From Adiantum capillus-veneris (taxonomy: Eukaryota > Streptophyta > Polypodiopsida > Polypodiales > Pteridaceae): DNA of 64,000 nt. The notes under the pieces were generated by a model that worked only from the letters and a program-made list of their open reading frames with translations, had not been told where the DNA came from and ran no database searches. Made by a program: the position numbers and the translations under genes. This document shows positions 1-12,069 of this stretch, in pieces (position 1 is the first letter of the stretch; each line of letters starts with the position of its first letter). The DNA lies in the NCBI GenBank assembly GCA_014529385.2, contig CM043962.1, positions 85,243,680-85,307,679 on the forward strand, read 5' to 3'.

Positions 1-45
1 TCCCTTCTTGAGCAAGAAAAGAGAAACCTTGAGCTCTGATACCAA
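1..45 (-). other. Leader and primer-binding site of family A element A0
   Basis: Read on the minus strand, the LTR end at 46 is followed by one base and then TGGTATCAGAGC (33-44). This is the usual complement of the 3' end of plant initiator-Met tRNA, the primer for first-strand synthesis in many Ty3/gypsy elements. The same LTR-PBS arrangement stands at 17420-17433 in copy A1. The rest of this element lies left of the window. Confidence 0.85.
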
Positions 46-1079
46 TGTAACATTTAATGGCCTAGTAACTTGTGTGTAGCGGAAAATAGCAAGAACATAG
101 TGAGCATATCATTAGAATAGATTCCTAATGAGCATAACAAGAGTGATGGGGTGGAGAGAGCAACAAAAAGCATAACACCTAGTTAGATAGGCATGAACAA
201 TACTTCAAAAGAGAGATAAATTAAGCTATTGACAAAACAAGAGGACCGCATTTACATGGAGCCGGTCCCCCCTCCAAAAGGCTTTGAATTATAGGTTTCC
301 CCCATCAAGGGAGAAATTTTACAATACAATTCTTTGTGTTCCTTCAATAACTAGCTACTAGTGCAATGAAGATGGAAGCTTCAAGCACGAAGCAAACAAT
401 GATAAAACACAACATCAATTCCCTCACGGCCTCAGACCCAAGACCTCACACACCTTCAAAGATGGTGAGAGTTAGCGGGGTATGAGAGTAGATTGAGAGG
501 AAGAAGGAGTAGTCTTACGAGAAAGATGTATATCTCCTCACATAATCACTCATATTAGCATATCATAGCTTAGTAATTAGCATGGTAGAGGAGTTGAGCA
601 AGCATTGAAGCTTGGCTCTTGGTTGGATTTGCATCACCAAGCCAAGAGTTGTTGGTAGAGGCCTCCCTTCTCCAAGCTTGGAGTAGATGATAAGCTTTCC
701 ATTAAAGCTTGAGAAGGAGAGAGAGAGAGTTTCCGTGCTTCACACATGAGCTAGTGTGAGTGTGTGTGGAATAATGCCTTTGAAAAATCAGCCCCCTCTC
801 TCTCTTGGTCGACCTCCTTTGCTAAATCCTCTTGTTGGCACATCATTGGAAGTCTAATGGGCTGAACCTTAGGGTCTTTAAAGCCTATTGTTGCACATTG
901 CTCTTTTGCACATGGCCCCCTCTTTGGATCCCTATTTTCCCTCCTTTGGATCCTTACTGTGGATGGTCTACCAGCTTGACCAATATTCTAGCTTTTTTTC
1001 CCTTGGCACTTCCCCATATTAAATGATCAATTTAACATGAGAAAACCATTTAGGATAATAGATATTAGTTATTATGACA
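46..1079 (-). mobile_element. 5' LTR of a minus-strand family A chromovirus (A0), internally deleted
   Basis: On the minus strand the block starts TGTCATAATAAC at 1079 and ends TGTTACA at 46, the same TG...CA ends as the complete family A LTRs (15802-17420 and others). It is a 5' LTR because a primer-binding site follows its end, and PPR sequence rather than a polypurine tract lies beyond 1079. Its length is 1034 bp against about 1.6 kb in full copies. About 570 bp are missing around 815-846 and replaced by about 30 unrelated bases. The LTR supplies promoter, polyadenylation and integration ends. No clear TATA box was found. Confidence 0.88.
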
Positions 1080-1345
1080 TGAAGCAAGGTGTCTCTCTAG
1101 ATTCAATCACATACGCTTGGCATTGCCATGGTGGACATGTATGCCAAATGTGGTGCACTTCATAAAGCACAAAAATTGCTTGGGTAGCTTCCTGTCTAGG
1201 ATGTCGTCTCTTGGAATGCATCGATTGTGGGATATGACCAGCTTGGGAAGGGCCAAGAAGCTCTAGTCTGTTTTCGATGGATGCGAAGCGAGGGTTTTCA
1301 CTCCAGATGCAATCATATATGCTGCATCCTTCAAAAGGAAAAGTA
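1080..1345 (+). pseudogene. PPR gene fragment, plus strand
   Basis: Plus-strand translation gives degenerate PPR motifs of the PLS class: VDMYAKCGALHKAQK, then DVVSWNASIVGYDQLGKGQE and a following helix-turn-helix remnant (ALVCFRWMRSEGF). Stops interrupt it around 1190-1200 and no start or end is present. Functional relatives are organellar RNA-binding proteins used in RNA editing or processing. This piece is too broken to encode one. It lies opposite in orientation to the array at 1736-5235 and abuts the A0 LTR, so the LTR probably inserted in PPR material. Confidence 0.75.
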
Positions 1346-1607
1346 GAGTCAACTCCCTTTTTTTGTGAACATTTCACGTTCAAAGGTTGAAAGTTTAAAA
1401 GGTTCAAAGGTTCCAAGCTTCAACATTTAGTAAAGTTTTGTTTGAAGTGAACCAATGAGTGACATGTGGAGACTCTCTTCATGCTTGAAATTTTTAAGCT
1501 CCACTAGCTCGCACGACCTGCTTATGGCAGGTTTTACTCACTCTTACAATTGTAAGGCCTCTGGTGGTGCTTATGCATGCTAACATTATCTACATAAGCC
1601 CTACATT

Positions 1608-1687
<80 letters not shown>

Positions 1688-1735
1688 TCTATTTGATTTG
1701 TAGCCCATTTGAGTGCATTCCAAAAGACAATCTCC
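1346..1735. repeat. Spacer with long (GA)n microsatellite
   Basis: Positions 1610-1685 are an uninterrupted (GA)n of about 76 bp. I see nothing else of note in this spacer. The ORF that crosses it is only a translated Arg-Glu dipeptide repeat. Confidence 0.9.
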
Positions 1736-4700
1736 TAGACAGGAAGCCCCACTAGCACTTTTTGTGCTTTATAATGTGCACCACATCTGGCATACATGTC
1801 CACCAAGGTAGTGTATGATGACTAACAATATCATGGTGAATTCTATTGCTCATAAAAACATCCTGTGTAATTTCACATGTGTTCAAGGTGCAAAGTATAT
1901 GTAGATGCCATCTCTCTACAACGGCTAAAAATAGCCCAGAGCTTTCTGACCCTGACCCTTGGCTTCAAGATGCAAGCGTATGTGATTGCATCTGGAGTGA
2001 AAACCCTCGATTTGCATCTGCCAAAAACAGACGAGAGCTTCTTGGTGCCCAAGTTGGGCATATCCGGCAATCGGTGCATTCCAAGAGACGACATCCAGGA
2101 CATGAAGCTCCTCAAGTAATTTTCGTGCAGTAATTTTTGTGCTTTATAAAGTGCACCACATTGGGCATACATGTCGACCAAGGCAGTGCCAAGCGTATGT
2201 GATTGAATCTGGAGAGACACTCTTGCTTCACATCCATTGAAAATAGCCTAGAGCTTCTTGGATCTGCCCAAGCTGGTCATATCCCGCAATCACTGCATTT
2301 CAAGAGACGACACCCGGACAAGAATCTCCTCAAGCACTTTTTGTGCTTTATGAAGTGCACCACATCTAGCACACATGTCGACCAAGGCAGTGCCAAGCAC
2401 GAAGTTTTCTTTCAACAACCATGACCTAACATTGTTTTGTGAATTCTTTTGGCCATATTAACATTTTGGGCAACATCCACAATCAGTGCATTCCAAAAGA
2501 CAATATCCCGGACAGGATTGAAAGTGTACGTGATTGCATTTGGAATGATGCCCTCACTTTGCATCTATTGAGCATAGCCGAGAGCTTCTTCACCTTGATC
2601 CTTGCTTTCAAGATGCAAGCGTATGTGATTCCATTTGGAGAGACATCCTCAAGCACTTTTTGTGCTTTAATGAAGTGCACCACATTTGGCATACATGTCC
2701 ACCAAGGTAGTGTATGCTGACTAACAATACCATCGTGAATTATTTTTCTCATAACAACATCCTTTGTAATTCCACATACGTTCAAGGTGCAAGTATATGT
2801 AGATGCAATTGAGGAGATGCCCTCTCTCTACATCTGCTAAAAACAGCCCAGAGCTTTTTTACCCTGACCCCCTTGGCTTCAAGTTGCAAGAGTATGTGAT
2901 TGCATGTGGAGTGAAAACCCTTGCTTCGCATCCATCAAAAATACACCAGAGCTTCTTTGCCCTGCCCAAGTTGAACATACTCCGCAATCGGTGCATTCCA
3001 AGAGATGACATCCTGGATAGGAAGCTCCTCAAGCACTTTTCGTGCTTTATGAAGGGCACCACATTTGGCATACATGTCGACCAAGCCAGTGCCAAGCGTA
3101 TGTGATTGAATCTAGAGAGACACCCTCGCTTCACATCCACCGAAAATAGCCCAGAGCTTCTTGGCCCTACCCAAGTTGGGCATATCCCGCAATCACTGCA
3201 TTCCAAGAGAAGACATCCTGGACAGAAGCTCCTCAAGCACTTTTTGTGCTTTATGAAGTGCACCACATGTGGTGCACATGTCCACCAATGTTATGCCAAA
3301 CACAACGTTGACTAACAATGTCATCGTGAATTCTTTTGGCCATATGAACATCTTGGGCAATGCCCACAATCAGTGCAGTCCAAAAGACAACATTTCGGAC
3401 ACGATTGCAAGTGTATGTGATTGCATTTGAAACAATGGCCTCACTTTGCATCTATTGAACATATCCCAAAGCTTCGTCACCCTGACCCTTGCCTTCAAGA
3501 TGAAAACGTACGTGATCCATTTGGAGAGCCATCCTCAAGCACTTTTTGGGTTTTAAGAAGTGCACCACATATGGAATACATGTCGACCAAGGTAGCATAT
3601 GCTGACTAACAATATCATTGTGAATTATTTTGCTCATAACAACATCCTGTGTAATTCAACATGCCTTCAATGTGCAAGTGTATGTGATTGCATTTGGAGA
3701 GATGCCCTCTCTCTACATCTGCTAAAAACAGCCCATAGCTTCTTGACCTTGACCCTTGGCTCAACTTGCAAGCGTATGCGATTGCATTTGGAGTGAAAAC
3801 CCGTCACTTCTCATCCACCAAAAATAGACCAGAGATTCTTGGCCCAACCTGGCATATCCCGCAATCAGTGCATTCCAAGAGACGACATCTCGGACAGGAA
3901 GCTCCTCAAGCAATTTTTGTGATTAATGAAGTGCACCACATTTGGCATACATGTCGACCAAGCCAGTGCCAAGTGTATGTGATTGAATCTGGAGAGACAC
4001 CGCCGCTTCACATCCATTGAAAATAGCCCAGAGCTTCTTGGCCCTACCCAAGTTGGGCATATCCCGCAATCACTGCAGTCCAAGTGACGACATCTTGGAC
4101 AGGAAGCTCCTCAAGCACTTTTTGTGCTTTATGAAGTGCACCACATCTAGTGCACATGTCGACCAAGGCGATGCCAAGCACGACGTTTTCTTTCAACAAC
4201 CAGTGACTAACAATGTCATCGTGAATTCTTTGTTCCATATTAACATCTTGGGCAACACCCACAATCAGTGCATTCCAAAAGACAACATCCCAGACATGAT
4301 TGCAAGTGTACATGATTGCATTTGGAATGATGCCCTCACTTTGCATCTATTGAACATAGCCCATAGCTTCCTCACCCTGACCATTGCTTTCAAGATGCAA
4401 GCATGTGTGATTCCATTTGGAGAGACATCCTCAAGCATTTTTTGTGCTTTATGAAGTGCACCACATCTAGCATACATGTCGAGCAAGGTAGAGGCAAGCA
4501 AGAAGTTTTCTTTCAACAACCCTTGAATAACCATATCGTCATGATTCTTTTGCCCATATCAACATCTTGTGTAATGCCACATGCCTTTAAGGTGCAAGTG
4601 TACATGATTGCATTTGGAGAGATGCAATCTCTTCATCTCCTAAAAACAGCCCAAAGCTTCCTGACCGTGACCCTTGCCTTCAAGATGCAACGTATTTGAT

Positions 4701-5235
4701 TGCATTTGGAGTGAAAACCCTTGCTTTGCATCCACCAAAAACAGCCAAGGGCTTCCCCAGGTTGGACATATCCCGCAATCAAGGCATTCCAAGAGACGAT
4801 ATCCCGGACAAGAAGCTCCTCAAGCACTTTTTGTGCTTTTTGAAGTGCACCACATTTGGCATAAATGTTGACCAAGGAAGTGCCAAGCATATGTGATTGC
4901 ATCTAGAGAGACACCCTCACTGTCGCATCCACCAAAAACAATCCAAAGCTTCTTGGCCCTGCCCAAGTTGGGACTGGAATCAGTGCATTTCAAGAGAGGA
5001 CATCCCGAATAGGAAGCTCCTCAAGCACTTTTTTGCCTTTATGAATTGCACCACATATGGCATACATGTCAACCAAGGCAGTGCCAAGCCCGACGCTTTC
5101 TTTCAACAAACCTTGGCTAACAATATCATCGTGAATTCTTTTGGCCACATCAGCATCTTGGGAACCACCCACAGTGAGTGCATTCCAAAAGACGGCATCC
5201 CAGACATGAGTGCAAGTGTACGTGGATTCACTTTG
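1736..5235 (-). pseudogene. PPR (PLS-class) pseudogene array with higher-order repeats
   Basis: Minus-strand translation repeatedly gives PPR helices such as LGTALVDMYAKCGALHKAQK, VLEELPVRDVVSWNALIAGY and IPNAIMYTCNHV. About eleven copies of the same L/S segment lie at roughly 2107, 2330, 2650, 3023, 3228, 3533, 3902, 4107, 4428, 4815 and 5016. The spacing repeats as about 205, 310 and 375 nt, so the unit is about 0.9 kb and holds three blocks. The reading frame breaks many times, and the short 205-nt block lacks a PPR motif in every unit. No start codon, transit peptide or E/DYW tail is recognisable. It is a decayed, amplified PPR locus, not a working gene. Confidence 0.85.
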
Positions 5236-5431
5236 GAAAAACCTTTTGAACCATCGTAGGCATTTGCAATCCAGTCGCGAGTCTTAGCAGTTAGGATATT
5301 GGCTCACTTGTTGGTTGCTTTATCTTGACGTTCGCTGCTCACCTATTACTTCCACCTTTTTCCATTGGCTCTTTTAACAACACCCTTCACTCAGTAGAAA
5401 AGTGTACAATCATCAATGGTCTATGATGTAA

Positions 5432-5432
<1 letters not shown>

Positions 5433-5480
<48 letters not shown>
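5433..5480. repeat. (CT)n microsatellite
   Basis: A pure CT dinucleotide run of about 48 bp. Confidence 0.95.
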
Positions 5481-5483
<3 letters not shown>

Positions 5484-5628
5484 AAAGGTGTTAAGTGCAT
5501 TTTTAGTCGGCCAATTTGCAAAATCAAGAAAACCACCAATGCGTATGCTTCAAACATCAACCTAAAAATTGAAAACAATTTGAAGGGTGCCCTTTTTTAT
5601 GGTATAAAAACATGCTTTAGCAAACCTC

Positions 5629-5631
<3 letters not shown>

Positions 5632-5683
<52 letters not shown>
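5632..5683. repeat. (CT)n microsatellite
   Basis: A pure CT dinucleotide run of about 52 bp, only about 150 bp from the previous one. Confidence 0.95.
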
Positions 5684-5686
<3 letters not shown>

Positions 5687-6091
5687 GCTAGGATGCAAAG
5701 TTACATACAAATTGATAGCTACTAGTATGTGACCCGCGCGTTGCCGCGGCTACATGTGCGTCAATTGAATCAACCATTGTTCTCCTTCCCTTCACTGGGA
5801 GGGAAAATATGGGCAAATGACTATGATTCTCATGTGAGCTTTTATAGCTCTTTAATACACTTATGCATCAACCACCACAATAACTACTTTCTAGATGACA
5901 ATGTATGACAACACACAAGATCTAAGTGCCCTCCACATTCACATCAACCAAGCACAAATCTATCTTTTGGATCAACACTATGTCTACCTTTTGGAGTGTA
6001 AGATCGAACAACTAATGTAGTTCTAGTTGGTCATGCCAAGCTCCAACATACTACTCCCAATCATGGCAAGTTTGTCCCTCCCTCCTCCTTC

Positions 6092-6141
<50 letters not shown>

Positions 6142-6741
6142 GAGTTCAAGAATGATCAGGTCAATTTGAGGTCTCTTGGGAATGAATTAAGTAATGGGCT
6201 CCCTTCGCATGATGTCTTGTCTTAACATCCTATGTTTCTTTCTAAGGAGGCAACGAATTTGCGATTAGGCTAGAGACATCCCCTCACACAATTGAGATGG
6301 GAGCCTCGCCCGTGTTTGCATGCCTTGCTCTGTTGGAAGCTATCAAATTTTTCTTTTGCCCCTTCCTTGTAGCATTTTCCTACATACGTGAATTGCTCTA
6401 GAAAGAAGGAAATGTTTTTAATAGTGTACAATGTGCATACACCAAAAGAGCATGTTCCAATCCTTGCACCTTCTAACAGGGCTATGTGAGTAATGACGAT
6501 CAAATGTGTGCACTTGGCATTCAACGTTGTGCGCATGATTGTGCCAGTGATGCTGGCATATGATCAACCACCCATGGTCCCTTGTGCATCTAGACTGGTC
6601 TTGAGCTTTGACTGGCTTCATCTTTATCTTTTTCTTCTCCCATCGTTTATCCAAAGCTCTATATATCACAAGTGAAAGGAAGATCTTCTTTCAAATCTCT
6701 ACAACATACTTTCATATTGCCAAGCATCGTCCTAAACTTGT

Positions 6742-6761
6742 GGGGGGGGGGGGGGGGGGGG
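6742..6761. repeat. Homopolymer of 20 G
   Basis: Twenty consecutive G. Such a run may be an assembly or sequencing-length uncertainty, and it could also form G-quadruplex DNA. Confidence 0.9.
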
Positions 6762-8279
6762 TCGGATTCTCTTATCCATGTAGGCAGCAACAATTGGTAT
6801 TAGCCTTCGGCACGCAATATGCACTTTGTGTTCTTCCAAATAGTGCTAGTGAGATCTTTAATGAAGATGTCACTTTGATTTATTTGCTGAATACGGCCAT
6901 CTGCACATGAGGATATTGCAAGTAGACACTCCTTTTGAATAGCACGCATAATAATTTTCTTTTGCTCGAGCATCTTTTTCGCACTGGACAATAAAAAAAA
7001 CATATCAAATGAAGTTTAGGGTGCACCGACACTCTCACACTAGTTCGGACAAACCGTAAAGACGTTAAAAAACTTTGTAGATTAGATTAATACGGGTTGA
7101 TAACCATTTTCACTTCAAAAAGCTATGTTTGATCATACAATATATATTAAAAACAATTAACACATAAGGAAACCAGCCAGATCAAACAATACGGGTTAAA
7201 AATCTTAAACATTTTAAAAAATTGTGCTAGATCATAAGACGTGAGTTCACATTTTGCATGTTAACACTACAAGAAATAAGGCTACAATAGAAGACATATG
7301 CATCATATTTTCAACTACGAGGTAAAGCACACAACTAAAATGATATAGTGGATATTAAACCCAATAAGGATTATGAAGGTGGAAAAAGCATGGAAATTTG
7401 GTGCAATTTTAACAAAGAACTCATAAATTGAATATAACGTCTCACATTCGAAAAGATTTTAGAATGGCAACACTTAAGATTTGTAATGTATGTATTGTCA
7501 ACCTCAATTAACAAAGTGATTCAAGGTTCTAAACTCACAAACATCTCTTAAATTTTAGCTCATTTAAAAATATTAATAGTGTATAATTTCTTGAAAAAAA
7601 CATTGTTATGAAAAATTTAATGAAAGTGTGTATAAATTTTCTAATTGATTTTATATAAGCTATTTGTAGACAAATAGAGAACCGGTAGAGTATGAATTTT
7701 AGTGAAATATCGACTATTGTTTTGCAAAGATGTTATTCATTGAGGTAGACACTATTGAGGTTGTACAAAAGTGATATGCTAGAATTTTTAATAAAGCAAC
7801 AATGATTGATTTCATGTATCATTTTATTTTTTTTTGGGCAAAACTCTCAATCAGTGTGAGTGTATTGTATTAAGCACATCATGGAATTACAAAACAACCT
7901 CAAGCTCCAGTCGGCCTTGAGGTGCTGAAGATTACAAGTTGATTCCTAATGCCTCTCATCGAGGCTTATCGTCACCGGCTTAATAAAGTAGGTGAATTGT
8001 AGTCCTAGGCTTTACTTATCACAGGCTGACAATATAGAATGGGTAGCCCTAGACCAATCTTCCAAGTCTTGCTTGCGTTCGAGCGTATAGGTCACCAGTT
8101 ACACTCTGTTTTCTTGTATAATCTCTGTGAAGATTTCCACGTCTAAATTTCCTTCAAATGCACGGCACATGCCATATATGATGGAAGAAGAAGTACCTAA
8201 CAGTTTGAGTGTAGATGAGAAGAACAGGACTTCCCAACTTCTTTCCACCAAGGAACATATCAATTTTGAAGAATCTGAT

Positions 8280-9285
8280 CTACTATGTCCTTTGGACCCA
8301 CTTGCAGCTTTTCCCTTCCTGGCCTCTAATCACTTGGCATTCCATGAATAGGTGGGCCAGATCCTCACTAGCTATCACGCACGCCAGGAATCGATCTGAC
8401 CCAATTGCCCTCTCCTGCATCTTGACACCCCTTGGTGGAGCACCCCACATCACCTTCCATAAAAATATCTTCATAAACTACAACCACTTTGGCTTCCAAA
8501 TGTTCTCCATGACTTCCTCCCACATTTCTTCTAGCCATTTTCTCTTCCATATTTTGTTGATGGGGACTAGGCCAATCATTCTCGTGTATAATTGCATGAT
8601 ACATACCTTTAGAATGGGGTTTCCATAAAAGACTACCTCTGGGCCATCTCCAGGCATTCCACTCAAACCAAGATTCATAGATTGGCATTACAACATTGTC
8701 AAGCTCTTTTATCACTCTGTTGACTAACGATATGTCCAAGCCATTTAGTTGATACTGAGTTTCTAGAAGGTTAATAGTTTTCCAGCTCTTACTATTACCA
8801 TCCCAAAAGTGAACTATCCGATCCACACCCTTATTATTCACTTTCCTGGTAGTTTCTATCCAATAGGGTCTTTGTGGTGGTCCTACAACTTTAGAGAGCC
8901 AGGGGGACCAATGCAAGATGGAGTTCTTGAAGTACCTGGTTCCTTCACCCCACTCCAAAACCCCAATTGCTCTTTTGCACTTCCTTACCAATTTCCCTGA
9001 GATGCCCCCAGCAGACATAGGCTAGACCATGTCGAGGCTAAGAGTTTGTCATGAAACTCTACTCCTTTCCACTTACCACCTTTTGAACCAAGTTTAACTG
9101 TATCTAACAAATCTTTGGCCATGATAGCCCAAGCTTGGTCCTGTTTAGCCAATGATACCACAAATTTGGCGCAACGAGCCTCAGCATGGGCAACTGGGTT
9201 AAGAATTCCAAGACCTCCTTGGTCCACTGGTCGAGCAACAGAATCCCATCGGGCCCACTACCATGGTGTGGAGAATTTTGTGTTG
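8280..9285 (-). pseudogene. LINE ORF2 C-terminal region with zf-RVT-like motif
   Basis: Minus-strand frames give LGILNPVAHAEARCAKFV (9210-9160), a typical post-RT segment of plant L1 ORF2. Further on, WKVMWGAPPRGVKMQERAI and ACVIASEDLAHLFMEC (about 8460-8320) resemble the zinc-binding domain that follows plant LINE reverse transcriptases. Several frameshifts separate the pieces, so it is part of a dead ORF2. Confidence 0.75.
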
Positions 9286-9299
9286 TTTTTCCATAAAAA

Positions 9300-10329
9300 T
9301 CATTTTACTGGTTTTAAGAACTCTTTCCAGTGACACTTTGCCATCTTGACAGGTGGGCTGGTGAAGGCAATATAGGGGAGCATAAATGAATTTATCGCTT
9401 TAATCCGGCTCGGGAATGGGAGAAGAGCATACTCCCACCTTCTCATTTTTGCTCTAATTTTTTCATGGACCCAATGAGATCTTTGTTTGTGAGTTACATC
9501 CACCTCCATGAAGATATTTCCTTTTGAGACAATCTCACCTGACCAGTCAAAAGGGTTGAAGGAGTCATTTTTCAATAGGGAGATCATCCTTGACTTCTCA
9601 ATATTACATTTGGAACCTAAGGCCATGGCAAAAATTCTCACAATCTCTAGAGTTATCTTGATGACGTGTGGACACGCCTTCAAGAAGAGGAGCAAATGGT
9701 TTGCGAATAGTTTTGCCAAGATTTGGTCATTTCCCGGGAAAGTCAGACCTTGTAACTCCCCTCGTGTAGCACTGGCTTCGAGCATTGTGACAAGAGGATG
9801 TGATCCGATGGCTAAAAGAAGGGGGTCCAGGGGCCATCCCTACTTAATAGACCTTTTGAGCTCGAAGGAGCCCACAATTATATCATTAAATATGATCTCT
9901 AACTGGCTACCAGCCCCCAGTGTGCGAATGAGATGACATAGGCAAGGCCCAAAGCCCAGAGCTCCCATGACAGCTTCTATATATGACCATGTTATTCTAT
10001 CATATGTCTTATCATAGGTCAAGCTGTAGCAGAATGCACTCTTTCTTGGTGAAAGCTGCATATTCGATGCCCACCATTGTTGCCAAGATGTTGTCATAAG
10101 TGGATCTTCCTTTAATGAACCCATGATGATGGGGAGAGATGATCATGTTCAGCAAGGGGACCAGTTTAAGGGCTACTGCCTTGGCATTAATTTTGTAAGC
10201 TATTGACATCATTGTAATAGGTTGCCAATGCTTATGGTGAGAGTAGTAGACCTGTTTGGGGATGGGTTTTATAAGCCCTCTCTTCACACTTGTATCCAAC
10301 AACCCTTCGGTAATGGCTTGGTTAGCCAA
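9300..10329 (-). pseudogene. LINE ORF2 reverse transcriptase domain, catalytically broken
   Basis: Minus-strand pieces: a motif like WQPITMMSIAYKINAK, then HHHGFIKGRSTYDNILATMV (about 10190-10070), then a palm segment with KTYDRITWSYIEA (about 10000-9960). The catalytic box that should read F/YADD is FANH at 9696-9707, so both aspartates are gone. The following IEKSRMISL and ALLPFPSRIKAINSFMLPYI are typical thumb sequences. A normal plant L1 ORF2 is one frame of about 1200-1400 residues. Here at least three frames are needed. Confidence 0.82.
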
Positions 10330-10504
10330 TCGTGCTCCGAGGATTCACCTCTTAGACATGAAAGTTACCAAGTGAGTTCAAATGAATGAGTTTTTTAATT
10401 GCCAACATTTTAAAAATTTAAACAGGATTATATCAATAGAAGGGGTTTTTTAATTGATTTTAGAGAAAAACACATAAGTTTTTGAAGAAAAAGGGATCAT
10501 TTTA

Positions 10505-11128
10505 TTACCTTAAGCATGTAAATAAAGGTTTAATACCCTTTGAACGTACGTTATATGAATAGTTTCTTAAAGGTGTACCCCCGAGCAACCGTGTAACTGG
10601 GACCTTGAGATCATCCCAAAATTCTCTAAAGAATTGAGTCATCATCCCATCCCAAGCGAGGGACTTTTCCTTGCCAAGAGCTTGCAATGCTAGTGAACAT
10701 TCGTCTTCAAAGAATGCCCCTTCCAAGAGGTTGGCTTCCGATTGGGGAATCTTCTTCTCAACACTATCAAGAAAAGTTGCTCTGGCTTCGTCCACTTCCT
10801 AGGACTAGATCTCTAGCTCGCCAATGATCTGGCTTAGATAGTTTAGCATTAGATCAACCATCTCATCTTGTTTCTGAATTGCAATCCCTTTCTCATCATA
10901 AAGCGAGTGGACGCGGCTCTGGCTCTTCTTGACTTTCAAAGCCCTAAAAAAATGTGCTTGATTAAAGGCTTCCGATTGTAGGAAGGTCTCCCTGGAGAAC
11001 AATCTTGCCTTCTTGATTTCCTCAAGCTTTTCATTAGCCAAGTTAGATTTAGCTTCGAGCCATCGCTTGTGCTCATTCTCATTAGCTAGTCTAGTAGCCT
11101 TTCTTGAGGTTAGTAGAGCCACCTCCAC
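10505..11128 (-). pseudogene. LINE ORF2 linker between endonuclease and RT
   Basis: Two minus-strand frames (11128-10805 and 10795-10505) match the usual plant L1 linker. They show a charged helical stretch (SNLANEKLEEIKKARLF, then FFRALKVKKSQSRVHSLYDE) and an RT entry segment (EDECSLALQALGKEKSLAWD). In intact relatives the last part reads like KSPGxDG. Here it is KSLAWDG. A small AT-rich insert at about 10370-10500 separates it from the RT. Confidence 0.7.
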
Positions 11129-11681
11129 TGTGAGATTCTTGACGCCTCGTTGGCTTTTTTAATCCGAGGGTCTGAGCTTTTGATCGCTTTCTGAATGATT
11201 CGAGCGAATAGATCCCAAGCCTTAGGTTTATTGAGATCCACATATTTCTTGAGCTTACCCAATGCTTTCTTGGTGAGGCTTCTGAAAAGATGGCCTTTGA
11301 ATAGGTGTTACCTTGTTACAAGAATCTTTTCTCCCCTTTTGGGGTCTGGCCCTCCCATTTTTCTTTCTTTAGCTGTATGTGTAGGGTCATGTGATCCGAT
11401 AGGCTTTTTGTTGAGATCACCTTCATCTCTAGCATTGACAGGATCCAATCAACTTGGTGAGAGCAATATCATCTATCAAGCCTGGAGGTGGTGTGGGCAT
11501 ACTAGAGACTTGTGTAGGTGAACCCAGATATGTTATTCCAGGGGCCCACCTCTCACAAATCAACCATAGCCCACTTCTCACACAAGGTCAGTCATTTAGA
11601 TTTTTCAGTGCCATCCAACATACTGACGGAACATGTTCTATCCTGGCTCTTCTCTACCATGTTGAAATCCCCAACCATCAG

Positions 11682-12059
11682 TCACTCCCCTTCTATAGGA
11701 GTATCCCTGAGATGCATCCACAATTTAGCTCTATCCTCTGCATTGCAAGGGCCATACACATTTACCGTGGTGAGGGGTTGATCATCCCACCTGATTCTAA
11801 CTCCAAGGACTCTGTCGGAGGGGTGGTTAAAAACCATCTTTGGTTCCAATCCTCTGTCTACAATAAGTAGAACGCAATAGAATACAAGCTTTTTCTCTAA
11901 AGATTGCTTTCTCCTACTATGAGAATCCAAGTAGTATTCCCGAATGGCCCAACAATTGACTGCTTTCTCCTTCTTAACTTTGTCCCAAAAGAGGGCACTT
12001 GTCTTTTGGGTCTTCAATCCCTTCGCATTCCAAGATTGGATAGTGAGAGTATCCATCAT
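11682..12059 (-). pseudogene. LINE ORF2 AP-endonuclease N-terminus
   Basis: The minus-strand frame begins at an ATG at 12059 with TLTIQSWNAKGLKTQK, the standard start of an L1 endonuclease (an SWNxRGL-type motif). It includes LGVRIRWDDQPLTTVNVYGP, an exo-endo-phosphatase core segment. The protein would nick target DNA to prime reverse transcription. The frame breaks near 11690. A near-identical segment stands at 60518-60141, so both belong to one family. Confidence 0.82.
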
Positions 12060-12069
12060 TGGGAAAGGG

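Larger units (their letters stand above)
5236..7828. other. AT-rich spacer without a supportable gene
   Basis: It contains (CT)n at 5433-5480 and 5632-5683, (GT)n at 6102-6138 and a run of 20 G at 6742-6761. A GC-rich motif at about 5732-5750 (GACCCGCGCGTTGCCGCGG) stands out from its AT-rich surroundings. The part from 7000 to 7828 is strongly AT-rich. Short ORFs here show no recognisable domain. Confidence 0.6.

Noticed and set aside
832-1026. 64-codon ORF near the left edge
   Set aside because: It lies inside the A0 LTR across its deletion junction and has no counterpart in other LTR copies.
1564-1755. ORF with a long Arg-Glu repeat
   Set aside because: Translated (GA)n microsatellite. 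The same applies to Leu-Ser, His-Thr and Glu-Arg ORFs at 21586-21947, 22860-23231, 23661-24177 and 61233-62034 (except the endonuclease end after 61963).
1873-2220. Functional PPR gene (LGTALVDMYAQCGALYKAQK frame)
   Set aside because: Frames of 60-145 codons only, broken many times, no start or terminal domain, and the same frame-breaking junction in every unit.
6270-6675. Possible Copia integrase remnant on the minus strand
   Set aside because: A vague resemblance (EKFDSFQQSKACK) without HHCC or DDE motifs. Not enough to annotate.
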